DNA from: Roseobacter ponti
GTDB taxonomy: Bacteria > Pseudomonadota > Alphaproteobacteria > Rhodobacterales > Rhodobacteraceae
Assembly: GCF_012932215.1 (NCBI RefSeq)
Contig: NZ_CP048788.1
Location: 2,542,001 to 2,606,000 of the forward strand
Direction of reading: 5' to 3'
DNA length: 64,000 nt
The notes under the pieces are model-generated. The model made no database searches, was not told where the DNA came from, and worked only from the letters and a program-made list of their open reading frames with translations. The first letter of the stretch is position 1; each line of letters opens with the position of its first letter. Made by a program: the position numbers and the translations under genes. Positions 9,509-17,734 of the stretch are shown here, piece after piece.

Positions 9509-10055
9509 AGACAGGGAATCCGGCATATCCTTGTGGTTGCGCCGGTTTCTGGGGACCGGCGCAGGCATCGCAACGGCGGCCGGGGTCGTTCTGGGGGTGT
9601 GGGAATACCGGCAGCGCGGCGACCTGACCCGGGCCCGTGAGACAATGGACATGATCACGGTATGGGAACAGCAGGGAGCACGTGATGCGTACCGGGCCCT
9701 TTCCCGCGATCTGGAGACTAAAATCGCCACTGAGCTTTCCGAGGCGGATGTTCTCGCTGCGGATCAGAGCAGGCGTGCGCAGCGCAACCTTTACGCCAAC
9801 ATATCCCGGTCCGTTCTGGCAACCGGTGATCAGAAACAGAACTTTGAGGACGTCGTCTATTTTTTCTCCAGACTAAGCCTGTGCATTGATGCGGGCCTTT
9901 GTGACGACAGAATTTCCAAAGTTTTCTTCGGAGACACATTTCACAGCTTCGTTTTAGTGTTCAGCACGCAGATTTCCGCAAGAGAACAGGTGATCGCGGG
10001 ATTTGACGATGCGCTCGTCAATCTGGAACGCACATTTGCGCGGATTGAAGAGTAA
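9501..10055 (+). CDS. Single-helix membrane protein in caspase operon
   Basis: A 184-residue protein from an ATG at 9501 that overlaps the preceding stop (ATGGCTGA arrangement). One membrane helix is predicted at about residues 14-34 (FLGTGAGIATAAGVVLGVW) after an RR pair, which suggests the N terminus is inside. What follows is hydrophilic and helical (RETMDMITVWEQQGARDAYR and later YFFSRLSLCIDAGLC), somewhat like DUF4760-type proteins, but that resemblance is weak. Topology alone does not settle whether the main domain is cytoplasmic or periplasmic. It is the last gene of the caspase operon. Confidence 0.75.
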   Translation: MAEDRESGISLWLRRFLGTGAGIATAAGVVLGVWEYRQRGDLTRARETMDMITVWEQQGARDAYRALSRDLETKIATELSEADVLAADQSRRAQRNLYANISRSVLATGDQKQNFEDVVYFFSRLSLCIDAGLCDDRISKVFFGDTFHSFVLVFSTQISAREQVIAGFDDALVNLERTFARIEE

Positions 10056-10190
10056 TAAGCCCTGAGCACCATCGAAAGCTGGCCGGATGCTGTACATCCA
10101 GCGTTCTGCTCCTGCCAGCGCAGTTAGCGCGGTGTACAGGTCGCGTAATCGCCTGACGGGTTTCGCCGGACGCCGGGGGTCAGCAGGCAC

Positions 10191-10207
10191 GGCACCGTGG
10201 TGGTGCC
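10191..10207 (+). terminator. Short GC hairpin in convergent intergenic region
   Basis: GGCACC and GGTGCC arms of six bases flank a five-base loop, followed by a modest T-rich run (CCCTTGTTATT). It lies between the end of the caspase operon and a minus-strand gene, where a terminator is expected. The stem is short, so this is tentative. Confidence 0.35.
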
Positions 10208-10317
10208 CTTGTTATTATGACAGGACAGAGGCGCGCAGATGCCCGTCGGGCAGACATGCTCATTCCGGGCTATGCTGCACCATATAGACAGATAACCCTA
10301 TCCCTGAAAGATCTGCA

Positions 10318-10806
10318 TCAGCGACAGCGACGGAATGAGATTGAGGCCAGCGTGTACTGTGCAGCAGCGTCAACATCAGCATCGGCGCCATTGCTCCAGA
10401 GTGTATCGACATCTTCAGCGACAGTTTCTGTGTACAGGTTTTCCGGATCAGAAACACCAGAACGATCGGCGGGGACGACCACAGTCATTTTTTTCTGATT
10501 CCCATCATCATCTTCGGCCACGGTGATTTTGAGGATTTTGGTGCCGTTATTCTCACAGTTTATATTATCGCTGTTTCCGACCTGTGCGACGCTGGTGATA
10601 ACAGTGTCAACCTGGTTTACCCTGACAAGGAGATCATGGTCGTTGCTCTGAACGCAGGTATTAAGTGCTGCAGCGACAGCTTCGGCTGTACCGGTAATAT
10701 TTTTGAGCTTATCTGAATATGTTTTTCCCAGAAAAACGAGCCCTGCCCGAAGCTTATCTCTCTCAGACAGGTTCTGATCTTTAGATTTACAGACAATTGA
10801 AGGCAT
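10318..10806 (-). CDS. Hypothetical protein downstream of heme peroxidase
   Basis: A 162-residue protein without a signal peptide or membrane helix. The start is placed at the second of two nearby ATGs (10806) because AAAGGAG sits seven bases before it; the first ATG at 10812 is too close to that site. The N-terminal half is helical (ERDKLRAGLVFLGKTYSDKL), and the middle has beta-like stretches (TKILKITVAEDDDG, KKMTVVVPAD). It lies about 25 bases after the heme peroxidase stop on the same strand, so they are likely one operon. No known domain was recognised. A substrate or accessory role for the peroxidase is only a guess. Confidence 0.65.
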   Translation of the reverse strand: MPSIVCKSKDQNLSERDKLRAGLVFLGKTYSDKLKNITGTAEAVAAALNTCVQSNDHDLLVRVNQVDTVITSVAQVGNSDNINCENNGTKILKITVAEDDDGNQKKMTVVVPADRSGVSDPENLYTETVAEDVDTLWSNGADADVDAAAQYTLASISFRRCR

Positions 10807-10830
10807 TTTCATTCTCCTTTGAACGTAAAA

Positions 10831-12486
10831 TTAGATTTTGGTCGCGTAATCAATAAGTTCAACCAGTCCGAACTCGTTACTACCGTTCTGCAGCTCCTTG
10901 ATCGGAGCATCGTCAGGTCCGGATGACGGCGTGTTCAGAATACCGTCCGGATCTTCAGCAATCGCAGCGTAGATGGTTTCAATTATAACACGTCCGGTCA
11001 CAGGTCCGAACAGGCTCCCGCACTTTTTCTGAGACACGGCAGATTCCCGGAGGCAATAAAACCATAACGGTGTGCTGTTTCTGAAGACCTGACCTGCTCC
11101 GTCGTTCAGGAACGCTTTCAGTTCCGGCGCGTGCACATCCGCAATCTGATCGCCTGTCAGAACATCCGGGAGGGCGCCTTTCAGTTTTACCTGCAGCGCC
11201 TGGTGAAAGCACTGTGCGTCCGGTAAATCGACCTGTGCGCCCCGCAGCAGTGTCTGCACGGCCAGGCTGAAGGTGGCCGCGTTGCCCGCCCTGGCCGGCG
11301 CACCAGGTCGCAGAACTTCATCGACGGCATCTGCGTTCAGTGCTGCAAGGCCCTCGGCAAGATGTTCACCCGCCCGATGTGCAAAATTAACCGGTGTATC
11401 CTTTATCCCCGGTCGGGGGATCATACTGCTCCAGTGAACCGCCCAGTCCTGCCTCAGACGGTGTTCGGTCGCGCCGCGGATCTGCACCGCCTCAAGCCGG
11501 CCGTTTCCGTTGCTATACACATGTTCCAGAAGGTCAGTGAGGCCAGCGGTCGTATCGCTCCAGTCACGATAGCGGTTACGCACCATGCTGTGTCCCACTC
11601 TGAAGCAGGCCATGGAAAACTCACGGGATACAAAGAACGGGTCGGTTGTCACACAGGCGGGCCCGTTAACCATCACGTCATCACAGGTGTCCGCATCAAT
11701 TACCCGTGGCAGGTAATCATACAGAACGACATGCTGGAGGTGACGCACGGTTGCGCGCCTTGCCGCCTGTTCGTTGCCCCCGTGGTACTGCTGCATCTTC
11801 CAGTAAAACCGGGTCAAAACCACCGCAAGCTGGGCAACTGCCAGATTATGATCATTTCGGGCATCTGCAATCTGCGCTTCGCCAGGAGGAGAGCGTGGCA
11901 GATCCCTCAGGTCGGCGTGCTCAGCACTTGTGTTTCCGAGCGCCAGACACCCGTGAGTTTCGGAGGTTCCGGCGAGGCCGTGCGTCTGCGCGTCCACTTG
12001 TCCGAACACACTGTCAAGATCCAGAACCGGCGTTCTGAGACTTAGGACCCCGCCGTTTTCAGCAACAGACAACCGCCCGAGGTCATGGGCAATGAACTGG
12101 CCGAGGTAGGTATAAGCCGCGGGTAAAGCTGAATCCTCTCGCGTCTGCGACGGGTTGCCGGCAGAAATGGCCTCGCCCAGTGCCGAAAGCAGTTCGGGGT
12201 CATGCTCTGCGTGTTTCACCCCTTCGAGGAATTCGTCATAAATCTGAGCGCGCGACAGGGCTTTAGTTATCGCACCGGCATCATCGCCTGCACGAAATGT
12301 GATGTCCCCGAGAAAAGTCCGGAGCGTTGCGCGATCCATGACGACTGCTTTTGCTGCAGGATCATATGTCAGGGTTGCAACTTCATCGGAGTTCCGGTCG
12401 GGAAATGTCACGGCGATTTCTTCCGCAGACCTTTCACTTTCCCTGGCTCGCAGGGCCCGCAGAGCGGATCCGTGTTTTCCTGGCAT
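10831..12486 (-). CDS. Animal-type heme peroxidase
   Basis: A 551-residue member of the animal heme peroxidase (cyclooxygenase-peroxidase) superfamily. The distal site is YLGQFIAHDLG, with H134, and the proximal heme ligand is H299 in FRVGHSMVRNRY, spaced as in bacterial peroxidockerin and peroxinectin-like proteins. The ATG at 12486 has AAGGAG at good spacing; an upstream start would add residues of poor character. No signal peptide is seen, so it is cytoplasmic or exported by a leaderless route. These enzymes use H2O2 to oxidise halides or organic substrates. The small gene behind it shares the same GGAG-then-two-ATG start layout. Confidence 0.87.
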   Translation of the reverse strand: MPGKHGSALRALRARESERSAEEIAVTFPDRNSDEVATLTYDPAAKAVVMDRATLRTFLGDITFRAGDDAGAITKALSRAQIYDEFLEGVKHAEHDPELLSALGEAISAGNPSQTREDSALPAAYTYLGQFIAHDLGRLSVAENGGVLSLRTPVLDLDSVFGQVDAQTHGLAGTSETHGCLALGNTSAEHADLRDLPRSPPGEAQIADARNDHNLAVAQLAVVLTRFYWKMQQYHGGNEQAARRATVRHLQHVVLYDYLPRVIDADTCDDVMVNGPACVTTDPFFVSREFSMACFRVGHSMVRNRYRDWSDTTAGLTDLLEHVYSNGNGRLEAVQIRGATEHRLRQDWAVHWSSMIPRPGIKDTPVNFAHRAGEHLAEGLAALNADAVDEVLRPGAPARAGNAATFSLAVQTLLRGAQVDLPDAQCFHQALQVKLKGALPDVLTGDQIADVHAPELKAFLNDGAGQVFRNSTPLWFYCLRESAVSQKKCGSLFGPVTGRVIIETIYAAIAEDPDGILNTPSSGPDDAPIKELQNGSNEFGLVELIDYATKI

Positions 12487-12642
12487 TGGCATTCTCCTTC
12501 CCGTCTTATGGGCGCGAAATTCCGTGCTGTTGCCGGCAAATCCGGGATACGCGGCGCAGTCTACCACATTTTGCAGCATTCCGGGCCCCAGCGCCCGGCT
12601 GCCGCCGGGGTTCAGGGATTTCAGCACCTTGCGTAAAGGTAA

Positions 12643-13530
12643 TCAGGGACGTTCGAGGATATAATCCGGCCGGATGCCCGAAGCGCTGACCGGTCCTTCA
12701 ATCTCATGACCGGCAAAAAAGCCATATCCGGCGATCAGGGCTGTTTTAATGCCGGCGGCCTGCCCGCCCAGAATGTCGGTGTGAAGACTGTCACCGACCA
12801 TCACGGTCCGGGCAGGGTCAAAGTGGCCCAGCCGTGCAAATGTCAGATCGAACACATTCCCGAAGGGTTTGCCAAAAAAGCGCGGCTCCACGCCGGTGGC
12901 ATCGGCAAGCTGATGCGCGAATTTGCCCGGCTCAACGGAAAATCCGACTTCGCGGGGCGCCACGATATCGGGATTGCCCACGATCACCGGGCGCGGGTTT
13001 CTCAGAAGAGAGGCCTCCAGCAACGCCTGCCGCTGCCCGGTCCAGACGGCGCTGCCCATCAGGATGAAGCCCTCTGCCACGTCATAAACGGACGGATCTT
13101 CGGCCAGATAGGTGATGTCGAGATGCTCAAGATCCTGACGGCCAAGGCTCTCAGTTGCCATGAGACCCCACCGCGTCGCGGGCATGTCTGCCAGCCCTGC
13201 GAGAGTGGCTTTGCGGCTTGTTATAACGTCGTCGGGATCAAAATCGTAACCGAGACGCCGGTACTTCCGCATCAGACCGGCATGCGGATTTCCGGCGGCA
13301 TTGGAGACGACAATCACGCGCTTGCCGGCCTTCTGCAGGCCTGCGACACGCTCCGGCACACCGGGTATTGCAGTGTCACCGATGTTCAGCACACCGAAGG
13401 CGTCAAGCAGGAAAACATCCGTGTCGCCGGCAATGGAATCCAGATCGGCCAGCCGCTGACAGGCCCCTTCCCGCGTGACATCCGGAAGGCGCGCGCGCAC
13501 CCGCTCGTAGGCGGCAAAGGCCTCTTCCAT
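12643..13530 (-). CDS. HAD-IIA (NagD-like) phosphatase in phn operon
   Basis: A 295-residue HAD-superfamily subclass IIA hydrolase. It has the nucleophile motif FLLDAFGVLN, a motif II region VIVVSNAAGNP, a GNPD loop and the C-terminal acidic motif VMVGDSLHTDILGG. HAD-IIA enzymes dephosphorylate small sugar or alcohol phosphates, including glycerol-3-phosphate-like compounds. The ATG at 13530 starts two bases after the second phnE stop, so it is in the same transcript as the transporter. A direct role in processing the imported phosphorus compound is inferred from that position. No phosphonate-cleaving enzyme (C-P lyase, phosphonatase) is present in the window. Confidence 0.85.
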   Translation of the reverse strand: MEEAFAAYERVRARLPDVTREGACQRLADLDSIAGDTDVFLLDAFGVLNIGDTAIPGVPERVAGLQKAGKRVIVVSNAAGNPHAGLMRKYRRLGYDFDPDDVITSRKATLAGLADMPATRWGLMATESLGRQDLEHLDITYLAEDPSVYDVAEGFILMGSAVWTGQRQALLEASLLRNPRPVIVGNPDIVAPREVGFSVEPGKFAHQLADATGVEPRFFGKPFGNVFDLTFARLGHFDPARTVMVGDSLHTDILGGQAAGIKTALIAGYGFFAGHEIEGPVSASGIRPDYILERP

Positions 13531-13532
13531 CT

Positions 13533-14348
13533 TCAAATGATCGCACCCCGGACCTTGGCAGAGACCCATTCCGAAATGACAACCGCCGCAAGGATCACCA
13601 ACAGGATCAGTGACACCTGCGGCCAGGCGAGGACATTGAGGGACGACGAAAGCTGCAACCCGATACCGCCCGCCCCCACAAGGCCCAGAACAGTGCTTTC
13701 GCGGATGTTGATATCCCAGCGGAAAACCGCGATGCCGGCAAAGGCAGGCAGGATCTGTGGCACGATGCCATAGGCCATGACCTGCCAGCGTGAGGCACCG
13801 GTCGCTGTGATCGCCTCAACCTGCGTTTCGTTGATCTCCTCGATCGCCTCATAGAGCAGCTTGGCGCAGAACCCGATTGAACGGATGGCGATCGCGATGA
13901 CCCCGGCAAAGACACCGGGGCCGATGATGGCGATCAGCAGCAGCGCCCAGATCAGCGAGTTGATGGACCGTGTGGATACGATGATCAGCAGGGCGATGGG
14001 CCGGATGATGAACCGCGACGGCGTGGTATTGCGCGCCGCCAGAAAGGCCACGGGCACTGCAAGGATCAGGGCAAAAATCGTGCCCAGCGTTGCGATGTTG
14101 AGCGTGTCCCAGATCGGTTTTCCGAGCTGGGTGATGTACTCCCAGCGGGGCGGCGTCGCGCGTGTCCAGATGTCATTAGCGATGCGCGGTGCGTCCCAGA
14201 CAAAAAACCACGTGGTCGCCGCGGAAATCTGCTGCCAGCAATATGCGAAGATCGCCACGCCGATCAGCCACATCACCCAGTGCGCGAGGCTTTCCCGACC
14301 GGAGCGCCTTTGCCAGAGCGGACGGCCTTTGATATCCTGAACCGGCAT
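13533..14348 (-). CDS. phnE: Phosphonate-type ABC permease, second copy
   Basis: A 271-residue integral membrane permease of the PhnE family with about five or six helices and the conserved cytoplasmic EAA-type loop (EEINETQVEAITATGAS). It begins in a TAATG overlap with the upstream phnE, so the two are translationally coupled. Pairs of different PhnE subunits are common in phnCDEE systems and presumably form a heterodimeric channel that docks on PhnC. The C-terminal motif [13 protein letters not shown] is typical of the family. Its substrate is set by PhnD. Confidence 0.93.
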   Translation of the reverse strand: MPVQDIKGRPLWQRRSGRESLAHWVMWLIGVAIFAYCWQQISAATTWFFVWDAPRIANDIWTRATPPRWEYITQLGKPIWDTLNIATLGTIFALILAVPVAFLAARNTTPSRFIIRPIALLIIVSTRSINSLIWALLLIAIIGPGVFAGVIAIAIRSIGFCAKLLYEAIEEINETQVEAITATGASRWQVMAYGIVPQILPAFAGIAVFRWDINIRESTVLGLVGAGGIGLQLSSSLNVLAWPQVSLILLVILAAVVISEWVSAKVRGAII

Positions 14349-15157
14349 TACTGCACCCTCTCGCGGATGATGCCCGACAGGTATTCAAGCGCCATGACGA
14401 TCAGAATAATCATTAGCAGGATCGCGGCCGCCGTATCGTATTCATAGCGGTCGAAAGCCGTGTTGAGCGTAGCACCAATGCCCCCTGCCCCCACGAGCCC
14501 CAGAATGGCGCTTTCGCGGAAATTGATGTCGAGGCGGTATATCGACAGACCAATCAGACGCGGCATGACCTGCGGCTGCACTCCATAGTTTATCCACTGC
14601 GTCCACCTGGCACCGGAAGCTTTGATCGCTTCGGCCTGGACGCGATCCATGCTCTCAATATCTTCGGCCAGCAGTTTCGACAAAAAGCCGATAGTGGCAA
14701 AGCTCAGCGTCAGAAAACCCGCAAGCGGGCCGAACCCGAAGATCGCCACGAGCAGAATGGCCACGATGATCTCCTGCAGGGCCCGGCTGACCGCGATGAT
14801 CGACCGGCAGATCAGATAGACGGGCAATGGCGCGATGTTGCGCGCGGCCCCGAGGGCGATCGGGATGGAGATGGCGATACCGACGACCGAGGAGGCAACC
14901 GTCATGATGATGCTCTCGATCATGCCTTCCCAGATATCGCCTGAGCGTGAGGTGAAATCAGGGCTCGTGAAGGCCAGCACAAACTGTTTGCCGCGCTCAA
15001 GCCCCTCATAGACCCGCGCCCAGTTAACTTCGATGGTCATGAAAGCCGCGATCAGATAGGCCACAAACCCGATCAGAAGCGCCCAGCGCAGCCAGGGGCG
15101 CTGCACAAAGGGTGGTTTTTTCCACGGCCTGCCGACGAGGGTCTGCAGCTCGCTCAT
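14348..15157 (-). CDS. phnE: Phosphonate-type ABC permease, first copy
   Basis: A 269-residue PhnE permease with the family loop ([20 protein letters not shown]) and the C-terminal signature [14 protein letters not shown]. The start overlaps the phnC stop by four bases (ATGA) and its own stop overlaps the next phnE start by one base. A long N-terminal segment with one early helix precedes the transport domain. It is expected to pair with the second PhnE in the inner membrane. Confidence 0.93.
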   Translation of the reverse strand: MSELQTLVGRPWKKPPFVQRPWLRWALLIGFVAYLIAAFMTIEVNWARVYEGLERGKQFVLAFTSPDFTSRSGDIWEGMIESIIMTVASSVVGIAISIPIALGAARNIAPLPVYLICRSIIAVSRALQEIIVAILLVAIFGFGPLAGFLTLSFATIGFLSKLLAEDIESMDRVQAEAIKASGARWTQWINYGVQPQVMPRLIGLSIYRLDINFRESAILGLVGAGGIGATLNTAFDRYEYDTAAAILLMIILIVMALEYLSGIIRERVQ

Positions 15158-15942
15158 TCGGCGGCCTCACTCTCGTCATCAACCTTTTCAATCGTCGCTT
15201 CCCAGTCCTCTTCGCCGTAGATCGTGGTCAGAACATCGGGTGTCAGACCTTCGGGCAGACCATCAAACTCAACCGCACCAAGGCGCAGCCCGATGACGCG
15301 CTGCACGAACATCTGCGCGAGGGCCACGTCATGGATGTTAATGATAGCTGCAAGCCCGCGCTCTTTGCAGAGCTCACAGATCAGCCGCATGATCTGGCGC
15401 GAAGTCTTGGGATCCAGCGAGGCCGTAGGCTCGTCGACCAGCAGCAATGCCGGGTTCTGAATGAGCGCGCGGCAGATGCCGACCCTCTGGCGTTGCCCGC
15501 CGGAAAGCTCATCCGCGCGTTTGTCGGCCATATGCACCAGCCCCACCCGGTCGAGCAGGCGGAAGGCCTCATCCACGTCCGATTGCGGAAATCTGCGCAG
15601 GAAACTGCGCCAGAAACCAACATAACCAAGGCGACCGGAGAGCACATTCTCCATCACCGTCAGCCGTTCAACGAGTGCGTATTCCTGAAAGATCATCCCC
15701 ATCCGGCGGCGTTCGCGGCGCAGCGCACCCGATGACAGCCCCGTGAGTTCGACATCACCGAGGTACACCTTGCCGGATGTCGGCTCAACCAGCCGGTTGA
15801 TACAGCGAATAAGGGTGGATTTGCCGGCGCCGGATGGCCCGATCAGCGCCAGCACCTGGCCCTCGGGCACATCAAGATCAACGGCCTTCAGCGCCTGATC
15901 CCCGGTCTTGTAGGTCTTTACCAGCTTCTCAAGACGCAGCAT
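15154..15942 (-). CDS. phnC: Phosphonate-type ABC transporter ATPase
   Basis: A 262-residue ABC ATPase. Walker A is [14 protein letters not shown] near residues 34-47, the signature is [16 protein letters not shown], and Walker B is [13 protein letters not shown]. The full set of motifs suggests an active ATPase that powers uptake through the two PhnE subunits. It follows phnD after a stem-loop and overlaps phnE by four bases. The family assignment is clear from operon context; substrate could be phosphonate, phosphite or a phosphate ester. Confidence 0.94.
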   Translation of the reverse strand: MLRLEKLVKTYKTGDQALKAVDLDVPEGQVLALIGPSGAGKSTLIRCINRLVEPTSGKVYLGDVELTGLSSGALRRERRRMGMIFQEYALVERLTVMENVLSGRLGYVGFWRSFLRRFPQSDVDEAFRLLDRVGLVHMADKRADELSGGQRQRVGICRALIQNPALLLVDEPTASLDPKTSRQIMRLICELCKERGLAAIINIHDVALAQMFVQRVIGLRLGAVEFDGLPEGLTPDVLTTIYGEEDWEATIEKVDDESEAAE

Positions 15943-15978
15943 GAGAGCTCCCCCCGCCTCTGTTATTCTTTTTGGAAA

Positions 15979-16000
15979 CGGCGGGCCCGGAGACCCGCCG
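15979..16000 (-). terminator. Intercistronic stem-loop between phnD and phnC
   Basis: A perfect seven-base-pair stem (CGGCGGG with CCCGCCG) closes an eight-base loop nine bases after the phnD stop. No long T-run follows in the transcript direction, so it is more likely an mRNA-stabilising or partial-termination element than a full terminator. Comparable elements follow ugpB and potD. Confidence 0.6.
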
Positions 16001-16009
16001 GATCAGTCT

Positions 16010-16984
16010 TTATTCGCAGGAATAGCTGACGCCGTTCGCCGCATCGATTTTGCGGATCACGTCCCAGAATTCCTTGTAGGTCATCGGCAGGAACTGGCCC
16101 TCGTTCGATTTCTCAAACTCGGCCTGAAGCGATGTGCCTTCCCACTCGAAACTGAAAAATGCGTTTTTGATCTTCTCTTTCAGTTCCGGCGTGAGGTTAT
16201 GCGCCGTGCCGAAACCCGTCGTCGGGAAGGTCTGCGATTTATAGATGGTCACGACCTGATCTTCGGTGATGACGTCCCGGCTCAGCATCCGTGCCTTTAC
16301 CGAGTTGGCGATGGAGGCGGCCATATAGTCTTTGTTGGCGACACCGAGAATCGAGTTGTCATGCTTGCCGGAATAGACCGGTTCAAAGTCACGTTCGGGC
16401 AGCATGTCGAAATCACCCTTCAGGATCGCGCTCGGTGCTTTGAAACCCGAATTCGATGTAGGCGAGGTGAAAGCCAGTTGCTTGCCCTTGATGTCCTCGA
16501 CCTTTTCGATGCCGGAACCCGGATAGGTGATGATCTCCATCTCATAGCCGAAATTGCCATCCTCGGAGGCCATGATCGTAAAGGGGTTAAAGCCCGCACA
16601 GTTCACCGCAAGCGGGTTTGATCCGGTGTTAAAGCCCGCAATATGCAGACGGCCCGAGCGCATCGCCTCAATCTGGGCCGCGTTGTTCTGTACGGGGAAG
16701 AAGACAACCGACTTGCCGGTTTCAGCCTCCAGGTGCGTCAGGAAATCGGACCAGGCTTCTTTGTAAACCGCCGGGTCTTCGACCGGAGTGTAGGCAAAGA
16801 TCAGAGTGTCCGGATCCACCAGTTCGGCCGGATCTGTGGGCGTGTCCGCGATCAGGTCGCCGTCAACGTCGCAGAAACGCTGGTCCAGATCGCCGCGCGG
16901 GCAATCCTGTGCTGCCACCGGACCGGCAAGTGTCAGAACGGCGGCAAGAGCTGCGCCGGACAAAAGTGTATTCATCAGTTTCAT
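16010..16984 (-). CDS. phnD: Phosphonate/phosphite-type periplasmic binding protein
   Basis: A 324-residue PhnD-family substrate-binding protein with a signal peptide (cleavage near VAAQ) and a strong ribosome binding site (GGGAGG). The binding fold begins around DTLIFAYTPVEDPAVY; GRLHIAGFNTG and LAFTSPTSNSGFK match ligand-loop regions of the family. Before the fold lies an unusual extension of about 35 residues with two cysteines (CPRGDLDQRFC) and an EF-like acidic loop (DVDGDLIAD). Another cysteine pair occurs in NCAG and at the C-terminal end (SYSCE). The ligand cannot be decided from sequence. It leads the transporter operon. Confidence 0.92.
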   Translation of the reverse strand: MKLMNTLLSGAALAAVLTLAGPVAAQDCPRGDLDQRFCDVDGDLIADTPTDPAELVDPDTLIFAYTPVEDPAVYKEAWSDFLTHLEAETGKSVVFFPVQNNAAQIEAMRSGRLHIAGFNTGSNPLAVNCAGFNPFTIMASEDGNFGYEMEIITYPGSGIEKVEDIKGKQLAFTSPTSNSGFKAPSAILKGDFDMLPERDFEPVYSGKHDNSILGVANKDYMAASIANSVKARMLSRDVITEDQVVTIYKSQTFPTTGFGTAHNLTPELKEKIKNAFFSFEWEGTSLQAEFEKSNEGQFLPMTYKEFWDVIRKIDAANGVSYSCE

Positions 16985-17357
16985 GTAATTTTCCTCCCAG
17001 AGGTCAAAGGCTATCCGGAATACACAGATTTACAAGGTGGATATTTCAACCTCGCTGATGATTGCGATGCCACCTGCTGACCGGGGTGCACGGCGCTCTG
17101 AAACCGGCAGTCCGGGCGCCGGGCAACGACACGTCCCTGAGCGTGCAAAAGAAGTCGGGTTTCAACCAAGTTGACGATAATGCAGGCGATGTTGCCGGTG
17201 CAAAAATGGTGCACCGGACACCGAAAGCGACGGCAGACAGCAGTACGAAGCGGGATGACCGCCTTTTCAGTCGGCACTTTAACCTGCTACCCCGGGTGCC
17301 CGGCTCTGAGCGTTGCGGTCCGGCAGGCTCAGAACGGAGTGAACCGGGTGGCTCGCG
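16985..17357. other. Intergenic control region upstream of phnD
   Basis: About 370 bases without a supported gene. It must contain the phnD promoter reading leftward and the end of the small lipoprotein gene on the same strand. The only clear structure is the inverted repeat at 17195-17217. I looked for paired CTGTCAT-type Pho-box repeats and found no convincing match. Confidence 0.5.
17195..17217. promoter_or_regulatory. Perfect inverted repeat, candidate operator
   Basis: CCGGTGCA and TGCACCGG are perfect eight-base arms around a seven-base spacer (AAAATGG). It lies about 210 bases upstream of phnD and 140 bases after the lipoprotein stop. No poly-T follows on either strand, so an operator is as likely as a terminator. 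Confidence 0.4.
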
Positions 17358-17618
17358 CTACACACTGTACCCGCGTGCGATCCGGGCCTTGTGGTTTGCC
17401 AGTGCCGCTTCGAAAGTGGTGAGATAATCGACCTCCCGCTCCCACTCCTGCTTAAAAGCTTCATATCTGGGGCATCTGGATTCATTCTTCTGGCAGGCAA
17501 TCATCAGCCGCTCACCCTTGTCGAATTCCCGGCTTAGTTTTCCCGCAACATCAGCCGGATCATGAATCGCGCAGCCCGCGAGGAGCGCGGTCATGATGAG
17601 AGGTGCCAGGTATTTCAT
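17358..17618 (-). CDS. Small lipoprotein
   Basis: An 86-residue protein with a classic lipoprotein signal (hydrophobic TALLAGC, lipobox LAGC), so the mature protein begins at C16 and is lipid-anchored. The remainder is charged and helical, with two further cysteines (IACQKNESRC) that may pair. It lies between the ugp and phn operons on the same strand, about 115 bases after ugpC. No family was recognised. Confidence 0.75.
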   Translation of the reverse strand: MKYLAPLIMTALLAGCAIHDPADVAGKLSREFDKGERLMIACQKNESRCPRYEAFKQEWEREVDYLTTFEAALANHKARIARGYSV

Positions 17619-17734
17619 AATTGGCCTCAGAAGTTGTTTGCCTGTGTTCGGTGACAGTGAAAGCGATGCCGAGCCTGCGCAACCGGTTTCTGCTTCGGAA
17701 AGGCAGCAGAACTCCGCACCGCCTGATACGCCGG

